Origin: Candidatus Omnitrophota bacterium
GTDB taxonomy: Bacteria; Ratteibacteria; UBA8468; B48-G9; DTJG01
Length of the DNA: 64,000 bases
Assembly (NCBI GenBank): GCA_023818965.1
Contig: JAMWCD010000006.1
Span: forward strand, 62,001 to 126,000
Direction: 5' to 3'
Position 1 is the stretch's first letter. Every line of letters begins with the position of its first letter. The position numbers were made by a program, and so were the translations under genes. Below, piece after piece: positions 19,219 through 27,571 of this stretch. The notes beneath the pieces were generated by a model that searched no databases, had not been told where the DNA came from, and saw nothing but the letters and a program-made list of their open reading frames with translations.

Positions 19219-19811
19219 TTCTTTTTTTCTTTTTAATTTTTTCTGTTGTCATTCACGAATACTCACACGGTTTGGCGGCTTATTATAATGGGGATGATAC
19301 AGCATATTTGATGGGAAGATTAACCTTAAATCCCATTGCCCATCTTGACCCGATTGGTAGTATTCTTTTGCCTTTTCTGCTTGCTGTAACTGTTGGAGTG
19401 CCATTTGGATATGCAAAACCCGTTCCTATCAATCCATTGAGGTTCAGGGATTTTGAAAAAGGTATGATTACTGTTGGTATTGCTGGATGTGCTGCGAATT
19501 TTGTTGCTGGAACTGTTTTTTCTTTAATCAGCGGTTTGACAAAGGGATTTACTTCTGAAATCTTTCAACTGGCAGGTTTTATTAACTTTGTTCTTTGTTT
19601 TTTCAATCTTATTCCCATTCCTCCGCTTGATGGTTCAAGGGTTGTGGCAGTTTTACTTCCATCAAGGGTTGGTACTTTTTTTGATAGAATTGAGAGATAC
19701 GGAATATTTATTGTCTATGCAATTGTGTTTGCTGGCGGTTTCAGATTTCTTGTTCCATTTTGTTCATCCCTTGTGAACCATATTTCTTCTTTTGTGCATC
19801 TTAAATTTTAG
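19206..19811 (+). CDS. Site-2-protease-family (M50) membrane metalloprotease
   Basis: 201 residues, membrane-embedded. HEYSH (residues ~17-21) is the zinc HExxH motif, and NLIPIPPLDGSRV supplies the third zinc ligand region (the N-P-x-P-x-L-D-G type). It is the short form without PDZ domain often annotated as site-2 protease family. Such enzymes cleave within membrane helices; the substrate is not known. Confidence 0.92.
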   Translation: MENIILFFFLIFSVVIHEYSHGLAAYYNGDDTAYLMGRLTLNPIAHLDPIGSILLPFLLAVTVGVPFGYAKPVPINPLRFRDFEKGMITVGIAGCAANFVAGTVFSLISGLTKGFTSEIFQLAGFINFVLCFFNLIPIPPLDGSRVVAVLLPSRVGTFFDRIERYGIFIVYAIVFAGGFRFLVPFCSSLVNHISSFVHLKF

Positions 19812-19884
19812 AAACTTTCAGAATTACTTTAGAAAAATAGAGACAGCGAATTTTTATCTCCTTAACAATGTAAAGGAGGAAAAA

Positions 19885-20220
19885 ATGGAGAAGACAGATT
19901 TTATTGAATTGCTTCACTTTCTTCATATTTTGTGCTGGCAGGCACTGGGCAAAGTTGCAAATCCTGTCAGTGGTAGACCAGAAAGAAATCTTCAGTTTGC
20001 AAAGAGATTGATTGATATTCTTGAAACATTACAGGTCAAAACAAGGGGAAATCTTGAAGAGGATGAAAAAAGGATGCTTGAGGATATTCTTGCTGACTTA
20101 AGATTGAACTATGTTGATGAGTTAAACAAACAGGAAAAAAGAGAAACAGAAGGAAAATCTCAGACGGCAGATACTGGCGATGGACAAAAAACTCAAGGAG
20201 AAAATAAAGAAGGTTCCTGA
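19885..20220 (+). CDS. DUF1844 protein
   Basis: 111 residues from the ATG at 19885, chosen because AAAGGAGG lies just upstream; an earlier in-frame ATG at 19792 would overlap the protease gene and has no such site. The first ~80 residues match DUF1844, a small helical domain of unknown function. The C-terminal ~35 residues are polar and low in complexity. The last 41 bp overlap uvrC. Confidence 0.82.
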   Translation: MEKTDFIELLHFLHILCWQALGKVANPVSGRPERNLQFAKRLIDILETLQVKTRGNLEEDEKRMLEDILADLRLNYVDELNKQEKRETEGKSQTADTGDGQKTQGENKEGS

Positions 20221-21439
20221 TTCTCCAGGTGTCTATATCTTCAGGGATAAAAATGGTAAAGTAATCTATGTGGGAAAGTCCTCACATCTTCGAAGCAGAA
20301 TCAATTCTTATTTTGTAACTCCCCCTGCGTTTGGAAAATTTTCACTTGTTGAGGAAATTTCAGACATAGAAGTGATTCCTGTGGCTTCTGAAGGCGAGGC
20401 ACTTGTTTTAGAATGTTCTCTGATAAAAAAACACCAGCCAAAATATAATGTTGATCTTAAGGATGGTAAAACATATCCATGGTTAAAAATCACCAGCGAA
20501 ACATTTCCCTCAGTTCAGATTGTTCGTGAACAGAAAAATCTGGAAGAGATGTATTTTGGTCCATTTACAGATGTTCGTGGTTTAAAACAGGTTTTAAGAT
20601 TTATCAGGACATATTACCCTTTTAGAACATGCAGGAAAAAAATAGTAGAAGGAAAAATTACAAAGCCATGCGGGTTTTTTTATGCAAAACGATGCTGTGG
20701 TGTTTGTGCAGGAAATATTACTCAGGATGAGTACAGGAAAATTGTTGACGGAGTTATTGCATTTTTTTCAGGAAAATATAAAAACTACTGCAGGATACTG
20801 AAAAAACAGATGGAACAGGCAATTAAAAACTGGGATTTTGAGCAGGCAAAGTTGATTGCCGAAAGGATTAAACTGCTTGAAAAAATGAGCGAACGACTTC
20901 CTTGGCGAAGTGAAGATGAACTTCTTTTATACAGAAAAGAAAATGTGTTACCATCCCTTGCAGAAAAACTTGGTCTGAATAAAATTCCTGCAATTATAGA
21001 AGGTTATGATATATCACATTTTGGTGGCAGTAACGCCACTGGAAGCAGGGTTGTTTTTAAGGGTGGAATTCCTGATAGAGACAGTTATAGAAGATTTAAA
21101 ATTAAGGAAGTTTCTAAAATTGACGATTATAAAATGTTAAGGGAAGTAATAGTCAGAAGATTTTCTGATGCAAAACTTGGCGAAAAACCTGATTTGATTC
21201 TCATTGATGGTGGGAAAGGACAATTGAATGAGGTTGTTGCTGGACTGAAAGAATTAAAGATAGAAATCCCTGTGATAGGTCTGGCAAAGAAGGAAGAGAT
21301 TGTGTACTCAAGTTTGAGTCAGAAACCCATCATTTTACCAAAGGACTCAAGGGAACTTCATCTTCTCCAGGACATAAGAAACGAAGCACATCGTTTTGCA
21401 AGGTCATATCATCTGAAACTGCGTTCAATAAAAAAGTGA
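20180..21439 (+). CDS. uvrC: Compact UvrC-like excinuclease without HhH domain
   Basis: 419 residues, against ~600 for usual UvrC. It has the GIY-YIG nuclease domain (VGKSS near 31-35; catalytic Glu78 in EGEALVLE), a cysteine cluster (C151, C164, C172/C173, C176) matching the iron-sulphur site of UvrC, a UVR helix pair (~203-238) and the RNase H-like nuclease (D277 in YDISH, D343 in LIDGG, H404). The linker before the RNase H domain is short and the C-terminal helix-hairpin-helix DNA-binding domain is absent. All catalytic residues remain, so it is probably active. It starts inside DUF1844. Confidence 0.88.
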   Translation: MDKKLKEKIKKVPDSPGVYIFRDKNGKVIYVGKSSHLRSRINSYFVTPPAFGKFSLVEEISDIEVIPVASEGEALVLECSLIKKHQPKYNVDLKDGKTYPWLKITSETFPSVQIVREQKNLEEMYFGPFTDVRGLKQVLRFIRTYYPFRTCRKKIVEGKITKPCGFFYAKRCCGVCAGNITQDEYRKIVDGVIAFFSGKYKNYCRILKKQMEQAIKNWDFEQAKLIAERIKLLEKMSERLPWRSEDELLLYRKENVLPSLAEKLGLNKIPAIIEGYDISHFGGSNATGSRVVFKGGIPDRDSYRRFKIKEVSKIDDYKMLREVIVRRFSDAKLGEKPDLILIDGGKGQLNEVVAGLKELKIEIPVIGLAKKEEIVYSSLSQKPIILPKDSRELHLLQDIRNEAHRFARSYHLKLRSIKK

Positions 21440-24400
21440 TCAAATAATTTGATACCTGACAATTTCAGGTTCTTTCATCAATCCACAGGGAACTATCTGA
21501 TAGTCATCACAAAATTCCTGTCCTTCTGCAATGAACTGGTATGGACCTGTCCAGGCAGGCCATTTTTGATAAAAATGAAGTGGTCCATGTGAATTTCTTC
21601 TGTGTCCAAGTAATTCAATGCTCAGTAAATGTGGCTGACCATCTTTTACAAATTCAGTAATATCCAGTTCATTTGGTTGCCAGGCAATAATTCCTGCCTG
21701 TTTTCCATCAACAAGAATTCTCACTGCAACTGCCCTGTAGTCAGGAATTCTAATAAAAAGTTTTTGTTTTTCATCAACATTAGCCTGGATTTGGTGAACA
21801 TAACTTACGTTGCCTGAATAAAATAAAAGTCCCTGTGCTGTCCAGTCACCAATCTTCAGTTTTTCAACCTTTTCAATGATATGAAGTTTTTCATTCACTC
21901 CAAAATCTCCCAGGATATAAACAATTTCAAAGCCAGGATGCTGCTGGTTGTATGTGGTTTCCAGAATTAATTCATTTTCCCCTGTTTTCAGAATTGATGG
22001 ACTGAATTTAATGGTTTTCAATGATTTATCAACCCACCATCCTGAAACCATGTCTGATGAAAGTTGATTACCATTGATGTAAATACTGTAAAGTTCAGGT
22101 TTTTCAATACCAATAGCAACATCTCCTGATGGGATTTTTTCAACATTGAATACATATTTTAACGTAACAAGTGTAGATGGTCCTTTTTCATTCTTTTTCA
22201 TTGCCCATGGTTGAAGCATTGCACCACCTCTGGGTTTAATTCCGAGTGTTTTTCTTACTTCTCTATCAATTTTTAGTATTTCTTTCTGCTGTTGCCATGT
22301 ACCACCTGTGATTTTGTAGAAAGGTTTATCAAGAACAAACACATTATGTTCAGAAAGTAGAATATCCCATAAGTCCTTTTCTATTTTTGTTCTTTCAATT
22401 TCCTGCAATTTCATTCTTTTCTCGGTTTTGATGGATATTTCATTTTTGGGTATGATATACAATTTGCTACCAAGTGCAGGAAAATTTGTCTTTATAGCAT
22501 AGCCATTTTCTTTTTGAATTGTTTCTGCTGAATAAATTTTTCCTGTTTCAGGGTCGATTTCAATTGCTGGATATTTCCAGTCAGGTACTCCTGAAATCAT
22601 AACATTTTCAAAAGAAATATTTCTTTCTCTTGCATAGGTATGTCTTTCAAGGATTGGTTTCCATTCCATAGATGTATTGCATAAAAACAGGTAATATGCC
22701 TGTTGGTCTTCTCTCAGAAGATAAAGAATCTGGTTTATTTCTTTTCCTGATTGGTCTACGATTGATATTCTCCTTGTGTCTTTTTCAATTTTTTCAATGG
22801 CAGATTCAATATTTTGCGAAAGTTCAAAAATTTCGGAGAAATTTAATTCTGCTGGTTTTCCATCAATGAATTGAGGGAATTTTTCAACAAATATTACCTT
22901 TCCTCCTGCTTCCTTGAATTTTTTTAGCAATGTGAGTGTTGAACTTCTTATTGTGTAAAGTGGTGGAACAAGAATTGCTTTATATTGTGCCTTATTGACT
23001 TTGAATATTGCCTGATTCCCTTGTTTTTTTACCTTTGCCCATTCTGAAAGTATTTCTTCATCTCCATAATCAAAATCAATATGAGATGCACAAAGAGTAT
23101 CACAGAATTTTTCAAACATACGATCGTATTCAATGATATCTTTTTGTCTTACAAATTTTTTCTCTTTTTCATCCCATTCAGGCATTCTATAGATACACCA
23201 CATACTTTCAATGGGATGGATCACAAGTAAATCCCTTACTTCCTGTCCCTCTGTCATTACAGCATAGATTCTTGCGTAATAATCTTCAACCTTGTTATAA
23301 ATATTCCACCATGGTGATTGATAGAAAATACTTGCAGGATAATCTCGTTTTGCTTCTCCGAGCATTGTATACCATGAAAGATGCTGACATCTTAAGTTAA
23401 TTCCAAGTGCTGTCTGCCAGTCACCGAGTGCCTTATGTCCTGAGAATGGGAAATCCCAGCCCGTGCAACCATATGTTTCAGTTAGACGCCATTTTCTTCC
23501 AAACTGCCGTGCCACTGAACTCACCTGTTTCGCAGTATTAAACAGTCGCCAGTGCTCTGTTAATAAATCCATTCCTGGCGCCTGCATGTACTGGTAAAAT
23601 CTCATGCAATTTCCAACAACATTTGTTTGAGACGAGAGTGTATCTTCAGAAAGGACGTGACCAGTGAATAATAATTTATTTTTTTCGCACCACTGGCCAA
23701 TTTGTTTTGCAAAGGCATCAACAAAAAGATGGGTAATGCAATCGTGGTAGTGATATCGTGCCTGTGAAATTGTTTTTCCAGCAATATCATAATAAATTTC
23801 AGGAAGATACTCGACCAGGTCATAACCATATCTTTTTTTGAAAATGGCAGGCAGTTTTTCAGTCCAGGAGACAGCAATTCGATTTGGTGGTTGCCAGTCA
23901 TAGTCAAAAAACTGAGAGCCATAATTTGGTTCATCAGTAAATATCCCGGGAATAACAGAACCAAAATATTTTCCGCAATATTTTCTGTATTGCTCATGTG
24001 TGATTTTAATAAATTGTTTGACTGCTTCTGAGTTCATTGTGTCAAGATATGTGTAGCCATTATACCAGTCACTGAATTTGGAAGTTTCAATAGAGAAAAT
24101 CAGGATTTTCTCACTTTCTTTTAAGTCCATTATTTTTTCCTGTGGTTTGATTTTCCTGTAATTTATTATCACGTTTCCATCAAATTCAGCCAAAAATGCC
24201 GCAAGAAAATTTTTTGTTTTCTTTATATCTGCGATATTTTTTGTTTCCTGCATACAAAGATGTTTCATTCTATATTTGGGATTTTTTGTGACAAGACCAC
24301 CTGCTGCTCCTGATGGCCATCTGTCTTCATCATAAAGGTATGCAAGCATTTTTAGTTTTTTCGCTTCATCAGCGCAGGCATTAATGCATTCAAACCATTC

Positions 24401-24595
24401 TTCTGACAGATATTCTGTATCAAGTCCTACCCTTGAATGCATGAAAAATCCACCAAGACCCATTTCCTTCATGATTCTGATTTGCCATCTCAATTCCTCA
24501 GGATCCAGTTTTCCATTCCATGCCCAGAATGGTGCCCCTCTGTAAATACTGGACGGCGATTTAATTTCATCAAGCAATTTTTCCATTTTATTCAT
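21440..24595 (-). CDS. GH106-like glycoside hydrolase (alpha-L-rhamnosidase family)
   Basis: 1051 residues. The N terminus (PFWAWNGKLDPEELRWQI, then GGFFMHSR...YLSEEWFE and YDEDRWPSG) is characteristic of the GH106-related family, whose studied members remove alpha-L-rhamnose from plant polysaccharides. The C-terminal third contains beta-sandwich, galactose-binding-like stretches. No signal peptide is visible, so it may act on imported oligosaccharides. The catalytic residues were not placed. The ATG at 24595 has GGGAG 6 bases upstream. It is transcribed divergently from the ceramidase-like gene; its stop abuts the uvrC stop. Confidence 0.82.
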   Translation of the reverse strand: MNKMEKLLDEIKSPSSIYRGAPFWAWNGKLDPEELRWQIRIMKEMGLGGFFMHSRVGLDTEYLSEEWFECINACADEAKKLKMLAYLYDEDRWPSGAAGGLVTKNPKYRMKHLCMQETKNIADIKKTKNFLAAFLAEFDGNVIINYRKIKPQEKIMDLKESEKILIFSIETSKFSDWYNGYTYLDTMNSEAVKQFIKITHEQYRKYCGKYFGSVIPGIFTDEPNYGSQFFDYDWQPPNRIAVSWTEKLPAIFKKRYGYDLVEYLPEIYYDIAGKTISQARYHYHDCITHLFVDAFAKQIGQWCEKNKLLFTGHVLSEDTLSSQTNVVGNCMRFYQYMQAPGMDLLTEHWRLFNTAKQVSSVARQFGRKWRLTETYGCTGWDFPFSGHKALGDWQTALGINLRCQHLSWYTMLGEAKRDYPASIFYQSPWWNIYNKVEDYYARIYAVMTEGQEVRDLLVIHPIESMWCIYRMPEWDEKEKKFVRQKDIIEYDRMFEKFCDTLCASHIDFDYGDEEILSEWAKVKKQGNQAIFKVNKAQYKAILVPPLYTIRSSTLTLLKKFKEAGGKVIFVEKFPQFIDGKPAELNFSEIFELSQNIESAIEKIEKDTRRISIVDQSGKEINQILYLLREDQQAYYLFLCNTSMEWKPILERHTYARERNISFENVMISGVPDWKYPAIEIDPETGKIYSAETIQKENGYAIKTNFPALGSKLYIIPKNEISIKTEKRMKLQEIERTKIEKDLWDILLSEHNVFVLDKPFYKITGGTWQQQKEILKIDREVRKTLGIKPRGGAMLQPWAMKKNEKGPSTLVTLKYVFNVEKIPSGDVAIGIEKPELYSIYINGNQLSSDMVSGWWVDKSLKTIKFSPSILKTGENELILETTYNQQHPGFEIVYILGDFGVNEKLHIIEKVEKLKIGDWTAQGLLFYSGNVSYVHQIQANVDEKQKLFIRIPDYRAVAVRILVDGKQAGIIAWQPNELDITEFVKDGQPHLLSIELLGHRRNSHGPLHFYQKWPAWTGPYQFIAEGQEFCDDYQIVPCGLMKEPEIVRYQII

Positions 24596-24659
24596 ATGTT
24601 TCTCCCTGTTATCATCTCATATGAGTCAAAAATGTTCACTTCAAATTTCCATAGATTTG

Positions 24660-24675
24660 ATTATATTGTACAATA
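24660..24675 (-). promoter_or_regulatory. -10 box of the GH106 gene overlapped by a 12-bp palindrome
   Basis: On the minus strand TATAAT at 24665-24660. The perfect palindrome TATTGTACAATA (24664-24675) overlaps its upstream edge. No good -35 is found at the right distance. A weak promoter with an overlapping palindrome is the usual layout for a regulated sugar gene, so this may be an operator. The rest of the 246-bp gap holds only the site at 24765. Confidence 0.4.
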
Positions 24676-24764
24676 ATTTTTAAGCATTTCAATAAAGAAT
24701 CGGAAGTGGTGTAAATGGAGAAACTTCTGGATAACTTATTTTTATTCAGGATACACGTTAATAT

Positions 24765-24787
24765 GGTCCTAAAAAATTTATCGGACC
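24765..24787 (+). promoter_or_regulatory. Inverted repeat GGTCC-N13-GGACC upstream of the ceramidase-like gene
   Basis: GGTCC at 24765-24769 and GGACC at 24783-24787, in an otherwise very AT-rich spacer. It lies 55-77 bases before the ATG at 24842 and just upstream of a TGATAAAAT -10-like string. It may be a repressor or activator site. No T-run follows, so it is unlikely to be a terminator. Confidence 0.35.
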
Positions 24788-24841
24788 TGAACTAATAAAG
24801 TGATAAAATCATTTTTGTATGACATATGAAAGGAGGAAAAA

Positions 24842-26233
24842 ATGCGTATAGGTACAGGAATGGTTGAGATTACGCCTGAAGAAGGGATTCAACTTGGAGG
24901 AAACGTAGGTTGTTACAGACCGGCAAAAATAGTAAGTGACCCATTGTATGCCCGGACACTTGTGGTGGAAAGTAATGGAAAGAAACTCTGTCTTATCACA
25001 CTTGACCTTGTAGCAATTGAACGTATTTATTGTGACAGAATAAGAAGGATGGTTGCCGAAAAGTGGGGTTTTGAATATGATGCCATAATGATTCATCCGC
25101 TTCAAATCCATTCAGCACCTTCACTCGGGAATTTTATGCTCACAGAAGACATCAAGAACATTCCATCAGAATTTGACTGGTTGCGCGGGGGTGACGAACG
25201 TTATAACAGTTTTGCTGTAGATAGAATTATTGAATCAGTAAAGATTGCCAGTGAATCATTGCAGGATGTTAAAATTGGCGTTGGAACTGGTATTGAGGGG
25301 AGGCTCGCGTTCAACAGGCGTGCTGTTATGCGTGATGGTAAAGTGAGTATGCCAGGAGTATGGATTCCACAGAATTTGCCCCTGGGCAATACAAGGATTT
25401 GCTACATTGAGGGACCCATGGATCCTGAAGTGGGTGTATTGTGCTTTAGAAAAGATTCCCTGAATATACCAGTAATGCTTGTTAGTTATACCTGCCATCC
25501 TGTGTGTGTTTTTGCTAAAAACCCCTGTGGTTGCATTGTTTCTGCTGATTGGCCAGGCGCACTGGCAGATGAACTTAGAAAACGTTATGGTGGTAATGTC
25601 CTTGTTCTTAATGGTGCCTGTGGGAATATCAATCCGTGGAATCCATTCGACCCGGATTACATGAAAATAGACCATCGATTCATAGGCAGAACACTTGCGG
25701 AAATGGTAGAGAAAGTTATAGAAACAATGGATTTTAAAGAAGAAACAGTTATTGACTGGAAGGTGAAACATATAAAAATTCCAGTAAGAAAAGTTGAACC
25801 CAAGCTGCTTGATGAGGCGAGAGAAATTTTGAAACAGAATCCTGATCCGGTCTGGATAAATGAAGAAAAGACAAGGGTTGATTTCAAATGGTTCAGGGCA
25901 CTATCAATTATGAATGTTTATTTACTTCAACAGAGAGAACCTGAGTTTGATTATGAAATCCAGGTTTTCAGAATTGGCAATGTAGCACTTGTTGGTTTAC
26001 CAGGAGAAATGTTTGTTGAAGGAGGGTTGAAGATAAAACTTTTGTCTCCTGCTTTCAAAACTTACATTGTGCACATGGTTAACCATTACGTTGGTTATAT
26101 TCCAACAATGGATGCCTTTCAAAGGGGAGGGCATGAGGTTGATACGACATTATGGTCAAAACTTGTTCCTGAAGCACTTGATATGATTGTGGATACTTCG
26201 ATCAAATTGCTTAAGGAAATGTTTGGGAAATAA
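24842..26233 (+). CDS. Neutral/alkaline ceramidase-family protein
   Basis: 463 residues, corresponding to the catalytic N-terminal domain of the neutral ceramidase family without its C-terminal Ig-like domain. Family landmarks are in order: HPLQIHSAPS (a zinc-site region), YTCHPVCVFAKN, NGACGNINPW, LPGEMFVEGG, and the late GYIPTMDAFQRGG. There is no signal peptide, unlike secreted ceramidases. Cytosolic members of this family in saccharolytic bacteria have no proven substrate, so ceramide hydrolysis should not be assumed. GAAAGGAGG precedes the ATG. Confidence 0.82.
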   Translation: MRIGTGMVEITPEEGIQLGGNVGCYRPAKIVSDPLYARTLVVESNGKKLCLITLDLVAIERIYCDRIRRMVAEKWGFEYDAIMIHPLQIHSAPSLGNFMLTEDIKNIPSEFDWLRGGDERYNSFAVDRIIESVKIASESLQDVKIGVGTGIEGRLAFNRRAVMRDGKVSMPGVWIPQNLPLGNTRICYIEGPMDPEVGVLCFRKDSLNIPVMLVSYTCHPVCVFAKNPCGCIVSADWPGALADELRKRYGGNVLVLNGACGNINPWNPFDPDYMKIDHRFIGRTLAEMVEKVIETMDFKEETVIDWKVKHIKIPVRKVEPKLLDEAREILKQNPDPVWINEEKTRVDFKWFRALSIMNVYLLQQREPEFDYEIQVFRIGNVALVGLPGEMFVEGGLKIKLLSPAFKTYIVHMVNHYVGYIPTMDAFQRGGHEVDTTLWSKLVPEALDMIVDTSIKLLKEMFGK

Positions 26234-26237
26234 AGGA

Positions 26238-26267
26238 TTGAAAAATAATATATCAATGATGTAAAAT
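26238..26267 (+). promoter_or_regulatory. Promoter of the DUF6485 gene
   Basis: TTGAAA at 26238-26243, 18-bp spacer, TAAAAT at 26262-26267. It sits in the 70-bp gap after the ceramidase-like gene, about 37 bases before the DUF6485 start codon. Confidence 0.45.
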
Positions 26268-26303
26268 ATAAAAAATCATGACATTTTTTGAAAGGGAGGA
26301 CTA

Positions 26304-26504
26304 ATGGAGTGCAAAAATAGAGAAAGAAACATTAAAGATTGTTCCTGCACGTACATATCCTGCAACAAAAGGGGTATGTGCTGTGAATGTGTGATGTATC
26401 ACAGAGCAAATGGCGAAATTCCAGGTTGCTTTTTCCCGAAGGAAGCAGAGAAAACCTATGACAGATCAATAAAATATTTTATCAGTGTGTGGAGCAAAAA
26501 ATAG
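26304..26504 (+). CDS. Small cysteine-rich protein, DUF6485-like
   Basis: 66 residues with seven cysteines packed into the first 45, including the CSCTYISC and MCCECV stretches and a later GCFFP. This fits a small metal-binding (zinc or Fe-S) protein and resembles DUF6485 of anaerobic bacteria. The function is unknown. GGGAGG precedes the ATG. The stop is 3 bp from the stop of the convergent PLD gene. Confidence 0.72.
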   Translation: MECKNRERNIKDCSCTYISCNKRGMCCECVMYHRANGEIPGCFFPKEAEKTYDRSIKYFISVWSKK

Positions 26505-26507
26505 TTT

Positions 26508-27437
26508 TTAGTACCAAATCCAGAGGTATCTGAATCTTCTTACATACAAATTGACCGATTCAGGTTGTTTTAATACAATGAATGTTTCAACATTTTTTCT
26601 TGCTGATTCTGAGTAATTGAATGAACCAGTAAGCACTGTAGCATCATCAATAATCATTGTTTTATCATGGATGTTTTCAACAAAACAATCCTTTTTGATA
26701 TTGAAGAACTTAAATCTTTTCAGGAAACTGTATTCATTTGAAAAAGGATTTTGTGAACCTTCAAAAATTCCATAAATGTTAATTCCTTTCATTCCTGCCC
26801 TGCATATTTCTTCAGATATGATATCGGATGTAAAAGAAAAAATTGTAAATTTGATAGTTTTTTTTGCGTTTTTAATTTCATTAGCAATCAATGAAATGCA
26901 GTCAGTTGAAGGAGAGAAATATATACTGATATCGGACGCACTGTAACTTGTGAGGTTTGTTCTGCCTGACCAGAGAGAAAAAAAATTGTTTTCAAAGAAT
27001 TCTGCTATTTTTTTATCCCTGATAAATAGGATATTGTTTGAATCCCAGATAAGTGACGATTGGCTGAAATTTGCTGAACCAACAATAACATTTTCTGTAT
27101 CAATGACAATAAATTTGGCATGCATCGCACAGGAAGATTTTGTCCATTTTTTAACATCAATATTTTTTGATTTATTGAAAAAATACTCAGGTGGAAACTG
27201 TAGAAGAATTTTTATTTTCACACCTCTGTCAGCAAGCAAATTTAATATCTTATTTGCCTGTTCCCAGTTGAATGTATAACTTACGATATAAATGGATTTT
27301 TTTGCCTCCTTGAGTTTTTCCAGGATCCGCTGATCAAGTTTATCCTGCGGAGAGAAATACGGTGTTATTTCAGAGCCATAAACAACTACTGTTATGATAA
27401 ACAGGAGAAAAATCACAATTTTTTTCATTTTTTCCAT
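26508..27437 (-). CDS. Secreted or membrane-anchored phospholipase D-like protein
   Basis: 309 residues. A hydrophobic signal-type segment (residues ~4-22) is followed by two PLD repeats with HxK(x4)D motifs: HAKFIVID, then GSANFS, in the first half; HDKTMIID, then GSFNYS, in the second. Family members hydrolyse phospholipids or nucleic acids through the paired His residues. Met1 or Met4 could be the start; neither has a clear ribosome binding site. It is divergent from the dehydrogenase gene. Confidence 0.87.
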   Translation of the reverse strand: MEKMKKIVIFLLFIITVVVYGSEITPYFSPQDKLDQRILEKLKEAKKSIYIVSYTFNWEQANKILNLLADRGVKIKILLQFPPEYFFNKSKNIDVKKWTKSSCAMHAKFIVIDTENVIVGSANFSQSSLIWDSNNILFIRDKKIAEFFENNFFSLWSGRTNLTSYSASDISIYFSPSTDCISLIANEIKNAKKTIKFTIFSFTSDIISEEICRAGMKGINIYGIFEGSQNPFSNEYSFLKRFKFFNIKKDCFVENIHDKTMIIDDATVLTGSFNYSESARKNVETFIVLKQPESVNLYVRRFRYLWIWY

Positions 27438-27571
27438 ATACTAATTTTAGTGTCAGATGAATTTTTTTCAAAATTTACTGACTGCAGCGGGATTTAGAGT
27501 TAAAAACATTTCCAAAAATGTATAAACTGAAGTAAAATAATAGAAAAACATTTTCTTAAAAGGAGGAGACC

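Noticed and set aside
21443-21475. Palindrome ATCAAAT-A-ATTTGAT and the ACCTGA/TCAGGT stem at the uvrC/GH106 junction as a bidirectional terminator
   Set aside because: The stems are short, lie in the coding end of the GH106-like gene and have no proper T-run.
27506-27521. ACATTT-N4-AAATGT inverted repeat before the polyol dehydrogenase gene
   Set aside because: Six-base AT-rich arms are expected by chance in this sequence; kept only as a note.
27438-27571. FMN riboswitch before the operon containing the rib genes
   Set aside because: No RFN-type conserved strings are present in this gap or directly before ribD.
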